Assembly: GCA_902803255.1 (NCBI GenBank)
Contig: CADCPG010000020.1
Location: forward strand, 1-10,023
Direction: 5' to 3'
DNA length: 10,023 bases
Origin: an uncultured Ruminococcus sp.
Lineage (GTDB): Bacteria > Bacillota > Clostridia > Oscillospirales > CAG-272
A program made the translations under genes and the position numbers. Positions 6,915 to 10,023 of the stretch are shown here, piece after piece (positions within the stretch are counted from its first letter, which is position 1; each line of letters begins with the position of its first letter). The notes under the pieces were generated by a model that searched no databases, was not told where the DNA came from, and saw only the letters and a program-made list of their open reading frames with translations.

Positions 6915-8327
6915 TCAGAGGATGAATCTCCCGAATTCAAGCATCCTCGGGCGGTCCGACAGCGGCAGATTGTGCAGTATGTATCCGCCCGGCAGCTGCT
7001 CGACGACCGATTCCGGCAGCGTGTATACCGAGCCGTCGACAAGATCGACGAACCTCGCGTCCGACGGCTCCCCCATGCCCGACACGATGAACGTCGCGGT
7101 GCCGCTGAAGCTCTCCGATATCATGTCGGCCGCGTACCAGAATACGTAAGCCGCGCCTCCGCCCGGACGCTCGAAACCGTGCGAGACGAGAGAGAAATCT
7201 CCGACGTCGTGCCCGAAGACGAGCCCCGACGCCGCCGGCCTCGAGATCACCGGAAGATCGGCCGTCTCGAAATCGCCCTCGAAGACAGACGCCAGCACCT
7301 GGAGAGTCCGGTACGACGGCTTCGGCCTGTATTCTCCGACGGCTTTGCCGTTTTCGTCGAACCCGGCGCCGAGAACGCCGAAATATCCGTAGTCGAGGTA
7401 GCTTCCGACGTCCCCGTTGACGCCGTTCAGGGCCTCGATCATATCCATGGTCGAGAAATACGACGCGAACTCGACGCCGCACGCGAGGTCGGTGACGAGG
7501 TGCCTCGCCATGTATTTGCACTGGGAAACCTCGGTCCATGCCCCGGTACGGAGCGCTCCGTGCCCGCCTCCGCGGGACTGCGCGCCCGACTCGCCCTGTA
7601 TCAGCGGCAGGCCGGGCTTCGTCCTGCGCAGCAGCGCGGCGATCGCCTTCGGGGTGTCCTCCATGACCTTGTCGTTCGGGGTATAGCAGTGGTAGGAGAA
7701 GGCGTCCGCGGCGTCGAGCATTCCGGCCGAGACTGCCTCCGAGAGGAAGCACAGGTTCGCGCGGCATACGGCTCCGCATACGGTCTTCGCTCCGGGATCG
7801 CCGGCCTTGACCGCAGCGGCGGTGGCGACGGCGAACTTCCCGTATTCGCGGCCGTCGGGCCCGTATTTCCAGCTGCTCTTCCCGTCAGGCTCGTTCCAGA
7901 TCTCGTAATATCCGATGCGCCCCCTGAAGTGTTCCGCCGTCGCGCGGCAGTAAGCCGCCCATGCGGCCTTTTCTTCATCGGTGTGGATCGGAGGGATGCC
8001 GACGGCTCCGAAGACCTCCTTTGCCGCCTCGCTGTAGAGCGGATTGCCGTAGCACAGGCAGAGCCAGGGCTCCATCCCGTCCGCGATGAGACGGTCGACT
8101 ATCGAGTCGAGCCAGGAGAAATCGTATACTCCGCGCTCGCGCTCGGTCTTCATCCATCCCGACTGCAGTCTTACATGCTTGACTCCGATCCGCGACAGCG
8201 GCAGATAGGCCTTTTCAGGGTCGAAAACGTCTCTGTCCAGTTTTTCGAAACCTATTCCTAGCCGCGATCTTTCTATCTCCGACGCGCACTTTGCCGGGAC
8301 CTCCCCGGTCTTTTTGAATCTGTACAT
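6915..8327 (-). CDS. Clan GH-A glycoside hydrolase, GH39-like
   Basis: A probable retaining glycosidase (470 residues from the chosen start) with a TIM barrel and a C-terminal beta domain (about 355-470). Visible landmarks are HVRLQSGWMKTERERGVYDF (51-70), PWLCLCYGNPLYS (87-99), the acid/base motif EIWNEPDGK with E146, and a candidate nucleophile E246 in LIQGESGAQ. Spacing and the YGNPLY motif recall GH39 beta-xylosidase/iduronidase-type enzymes. There is no signal peptide, so the substrate must be an imported oligosaccharide. The frame is open to an ATG at 8369, but those 14 codons are translated from the purine-rich ribosome-binding stretch (GAGAGG ends about ten bases before ATG 8327), so 8327 is preferred. 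It is first in an operon with the sulfatase, transcribed from the promoter at 8392-8420. Family assignment is by motif reading only. Confidence 0.88.
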   Translation of the reverse strand: MYRFKKTGEVPAKCASEIERSRLGIGFEKLDRDVFDPEKAYLPLSRIGVKHVRLQSGWMKTERERGVYDFSWLDSIVDRLIADGMEPWLCLCYGNPLYSEAAKEVFGAVGIPPIHTDEEKAAWAAYCRATAEHFRGRIGYYEIWNEPDGKSSWKYGPDGREYGKFAVATAAAVKAGDPGAKTVCGAVCRANLCFLSEAVSAGMLDAADAFSYHCYTPNDKVMEDTPKAIAALLRRTKPGLPLIQGESGAQSRGGGHGALRTGAWTEVSQCKYMARHLVTDLACGVEFASYFSTMDMIEALNGVNGDVGSYLDYGYFGVLGAGFDENGKAVGEYRPKPSYRTLQVLASVFEGDFETADLPVISRPAASGLVFGHDVGDFSLVSHGFERPGGGAAYVFWYAADMISESFSGTATFIVSGMGEPSDARFVDLVDGSVYTLPESVVEQLPGGYILHNLPLSDRPRMLEFGRFIL

Positions 8328-8391
8328 TTCCTTCTTCCCTCTCCTCTCTTCTCCTCTCCCATCACGCATCTCACGTCCGGTCTTCCGGTTA

Positions 8392-8420
8392 ATTATACCA
8401 TATCTTTTCCGGGTTGTAAA
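8392..8420 (-). promoter_or_regulatory. Sigma-A promoter of the hydrolase-sulfatase operon
   Basis: On the minus strand TTTACA (8420-8415) and a perfect TATAAT (8397-8392) are separated by 17 bases. A TG one base ahead of the -10 box makes it an extended -10 promoter. The expected start is near 8385, about 58 bases before the ATG at 8327. It points away from the plus-strand promoter at 8465-8493. Confidence 0.85.
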
Positions 8421-8431
8421 CGAAATTCTGA

Positions 8432-8445
8432 CGCGCGCGCGCGCG
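8432..8445. repeat. Alternating (CG)7 tract between the divergent promoters
   Basis: Seven consecutive CG dinucleotides form an alternating pyrimidine-purine run. It lies between the minus-strand -35 (8420) and the plus-strand -35 (8465). Such tracts can adopt left-handed DNA under negative supercoiling. Whether this matters here is not known. Confidence 0.8.
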
Positions 8446-8464
8446 ATCCGCTATATTATAATTA

Positions 8465-8477
8465 TTGACATTGTCAA
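8465..8477. promoter_or_regulatory. Palindromic operator candidate over the -35 box
   Basis: TTGACATTGTCAA is a perfect 13-bp inverted repeat (TTGACA-T-TGTCAA). Its left arm is the -35 element of the plus promoter. A dimeric repressor bound here would block RNA polymerase. The right arm also supplies a TTGACA on the minus strand, with only a poor TATAGC 16 bases beyond it, so a second minus promoter is unlikely. No regulator gene is in the window. Confidence 0.55.
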
Positions 8478-8493
8478 CCGGATGTGATAGAAT
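8465..8493 (+). promoter_or_regulatory. Sigma-A promoter of the sugar isomerase gene
   Basis: TTGACA (8465-8470) and TAGAAT (8488-8493) are separated by 17 bases. A TG at 8485-8486, one base ahead of the -10 box, gives an extended -10. Transcription should start near 8500, leaving a leader of about 57 bases to ATG 8557. Confidence 0.87.
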
Positions 8494-8556
8494 AATAAGG
8501 AATGTAACCGGACAACCGTGAGCGGTACATGCGCTCGAAAGGACGGCATCAAAAGA

Positions 8557-9345
8557 ATGTCAGCAAAACTCGGAATCAATCTCAACTGCTACGGACCCCT
8601 TCCGGTCGACGAACAGATCGGACTCATGAAAAAGAACGGCTTCGAAGCCTGTTTCACCGGCTCCGAGAACCGCGATCTCGACAGCATCATCCCCGCTCTC
8701 CGGGCCGCCGGGATCTCGTGCGACAACTTCCACGCACCGTTCGACAAGATCAACGCCATCTGGAAGGACAGCGAGACCGGTGAGGAGATGTGCGCAAGGC
8801 TCCTCCGCTCTGTCGAAGCCTGCGCAAGATACGAAGTCCCCGCGCTCGTGGTGCATCTTTCGTCGGGTCTGACTCCTCCTCACGTAAATGACATCGGCTG
8901 CGAGAGATGGCATAAGATCATGGATCTCGCCGACGGGCTGGGCGTAGCCGTCTGCTACGAGAACCAGCGGATGCTCTCGAACCTGGCCTTCGCCTTCGAG
9001 GAGTTTCCGGCCGCCCGCTTCTGCTGGGACTGCGGACACGAGTTCTGCTTCACCCCCGGACGTCACTATATGCCTCTCTTCGGCGATAAGCTCTCGGCCC
9101 TGCACATCCACGACAACCACCGCGTCTTCAACGGAGACGACCATATGATCCCCGGGGACGCCGACATCGATTTCGGATACGTCGCAGATATGATAGCCGG
9201 ATCGGGCTACGAAGGCACGCTAATGCTCGAACTCATCAGAAAAAAGACTGATTTCTACGATGACTGGACGGCCGAGCGCTACTACGCTCACGCCGCCGAA
9301 GCGGCGGGAAAGCTCTCCGCCGCTATAGACGCCGCCTGCAGTTGA
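8557..9345 (+). CDS. Xylose isomerase-like TIM-barrel sugar phosphate isomerase/epimerase
   Basis: A predicted metal-dependent isomerase or epimerase of the AP endonuclease 2/xylose isomerase-like superfamily, 262 residues. Conserved points fit the usual divalent-metal site: E135 in VCYENQR, D158 in CWDCGH, H185 in LHIHDN and E225 in LMLELI, with H59 (FHAPFD) and H100 (VVHLSSG) lining the barrel. There is no signal peptide, so it acts in the cytosol. The frame is open to a GTG at 8518, but ATG 8557 is preferred because the family N-terminus (KLGINLNCYG) begins there and AAAGGA lies at 8538-8543, a somewhat long spacing of 13 bases. It is divergent from the hydrolase-sulfatase operon and 90 bases upstream of a solute-binding lipoprotein gene, so it probably processes the released sugar. 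The specific substrate cannot be assigned. Confidence 0.88.
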   Translation: MSAKLGINLNCYGPLPVDEQIGLMKKNGFEACFTGSENRDLDSIIPALRAAGISCDNFHAPFDKINAIWKDSETGEEMCARLLRSVEACARYEVPALVVHLSSGLTPPHVNDIGCERWHKIMDLADGLGVAVCYENQRMLSNLAFAFEEFPAARFCWDCGHEFCFTPGRHYMPLFGDKLSALHIHDNHRVFNGDDHMIPGDADIDFGYVADMIAGSGYEGTLMLELIRKKTDFYDDWTAERYYAHAAEAAGKLSAAIDAACS

Positions 9346-9424
9346 GCGCCGGCGTCCGGATCCGCACTGATATCTCCGGAGAACGAAAATGTCTCCGACA
9401 CGATAAAACACATTCAAAGATAAA

Positions 9425-9429
9425 AGGAG
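9425..9429 (+). promoter_or_regulatory. Ribosome binding site of the lipoprotein gene
   Basis: AGGAG lies six bases before ATG 9436. The rest of the gap from 9346 holds no clear promoter or terminator, only a weak 6-bp CGGAGA/TCTCCG hairpin (9377-9397). Co-transcription with the isomerase gene is therefore the simpler reading. Confidence 0.75.
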
Positions 9430-9435
9430 CAAATC

Positions 9436-10023
9436 ATGAAAAAAGCACTGAGTCTCATCCTGGCTTTGATGCTGCTTGCGGCAGCCTTCGCCGGCTGCGC
9501 GGAAGGGACCGGCGGCGAAGACACCGCCAAAGATGTCCCCACGGCGCAGGTCTCCGACACCGAAGCAGGCACATCAGATCTGTACGACTCGAACGGATAC
9601 CTGAAGGACAGCATCCCCGAGGGAAAGTTCAACTACAACGACGAGGAATTCAACGTTCTCTACTGGTCTGACCGCGAACACGAGGAATTCGTGGCCGAAG
9701 CGATGACAGGCGACGCCGTCAACGACGCCATCTTCACCCGCAACCTCAACACCGAGACCCGCATGGGCGTGAAACTGGTCTTCACCGGTACGCCCGGAAA
9801 CGCCTCCAACAACGCGAACTTCACCGCGAAGGTCGACGCCGCCATCCAGTCGGGCATGCACGAATACGACATGATCGGCGTATATTCGATCACCGCCGGC
9901 AACCTGGCCGTCAAAGGATTCCTGTCCGAACTCGGAGGACACGATTATCCCGATCTCGACAAGCCCTGGTGGCCCGCCTCGCTGATCAACGACGCGACGA
10001 TCCACGGCAAGCTCTTCTTCGCG
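9436..10023 (+). CDS. Extracellular solute-binding lipoprotein, cut by the window edge
   Basis: The first 196 residues of a predicted ABC-transporter substrate-binding protein, probably family 1 (sugar type); no stop occurs before the window ends. A lipoprotein signal peptide is clear: MKK, a hydrophobic core (4-18) and the lipobox FAGC with lipidated C21. A Gly/Asp/Thr-rich spacer follows, then the mature fold starts with FNVLYWSDREHEEFVAEA. That strand and the later VNDAIFTRNLNTETRMGVKL are typical of large solute-binding lipoproteins in gut Clostridia. The protein would be tethered outside the membrane and deliver a ligand to permease subunits encoded further right. Placement after the isomerase and beside a hydrolase-sulfatase pair suggests an oligosaccharide ligand, possibly sulfated. 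That is inference. Confidence 0.88.
   Translation, partial: MKKALSLILALMLLAAAFAGCAEGTGGEDTAKDVPTAQVSDTEAGTSDLYDSNGYLKDSIPEGKFNYNDEEFNVLYWSDREHEEFVAEAMTGDAVNDAIFTRNLNTETRMGVKLVFTGTPGNASNNANFTAKVDAAIQSGMHEYDMIGVYSITAGNLAVKGFLSELGGHDYPDLDKPWWPASLINDATIHGKLFFA

Larger units (their letters stand above)
8384..8512. repeat. AACCGGA motif repeated around the divergent promoters
   Basis: AACCGGA occurs three times: 8476-8482 (+), 8506-8512 (+) and 8390-8384 (-). The last two extend to TAACCGGA. The minus-strand copy abuts the -10 box of the hydrolase promoter. The plus-strand copies lie in the spacer and just downstream of the expected start of the other promoter. The spacing suggests a shared operator, though a 7-8 base word can recur by chance. 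Confidence 0.45.

Noticed and set aside
6972..8261. A 429-codon open frame on the + strand opposite the glycoside hydrolase
   Set aside because: The minus-strand product shows clear catalytic motifs (WNEP, GESG). The antisense product is Arg/Val/Asp-rich with no ribosome binding site or family features.
8328..8369. Upstream ATG at 8369 for the hydrolase
   Set aside because: The extra residues (MRDGRGEERRGKKE) come from the purine-rich Shine-Dalgarno stretch and do not resemble the family N-terminus.
8518..8556. GTG start at 8518 for the sugar isomerase
   Set aside because: The extra 13 residues lie outside the family fold and include the AAAGGA ribosome binding site of the preferred ATG. 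GTG 8518 is also only about 18 bases from the predicted transcription start.

Overview
The window looks like part of a chromosome from a high-GC (about 60% by eye), anaerobic member of the Bacillota, most likely an uncultivated Clostridia lineage of the kind found in animal guts. The reasons are the hpt-ftsH order, the near-consensus sigma-A promoters with GGAGG-type ribosome binding sites, a PduL-type phosphotransacylase, a cysteine-type sulfatase, and a solute-binding lipoprotein. No phage, insertion sequence, tRNA, rRNA or CRISPR signal was seen. The lineage is an inference.

Left part (1-3389): housekeeping genes, all on the + strand. The 3' end of an upstream gene (possibly tilS) overlaps hpt (hypoxanthine phosphoribosyltransferase). 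ftsH (membrane AAA+ zinc protease) follows, with an unusual acidic C-terminal tail that contains an in-frame 12-bp repeat. rpsU (ribosomal protein S21) has its own consensus promoter and is closed by a strong intrinsic terminator.

Middle part (3390-5361): a leader region of about 280 bases with no recognised RNA element, then a stand-alone pduL phosphotransacylase gene. Next comes a secreted, membrane-anchored protein with a predicted carbohydrate-binding-like beta domain, and then an intrinsic terminator. No microcompartment shell genes are present, so PduL probably acts in the cytosol in place of a classical Pta.

Right part (5414-10023): a divergent carbohydrate locus. On the minus strand, a clan GH-A (GH39-like) glycoside hydrolase gene is followed after 43 bases by a cytoplasmic S1-type sulfatase gene. 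On the plus strand, a xylose-isomerase-like TIM-barrel sugar isomerase/epimerase gene is followed by the start of an extracellular solute-binding lipoprotein gene, cut by the window edge. Between the two arms are two back-to-back sigma-A promoters with extended -10 elements, a perfect 13-bp palindrome over the plus-strand -35 box, repeated AACCGGA motifs and an alternating (CG)7 tract. A plausible reading is a regulon that imports a sulfated oligosaccharide through an ABC transporter, then desulfates, cleaves and isomerises it in the cytoplasm. The substrate and the regulator cannot be read from this window.
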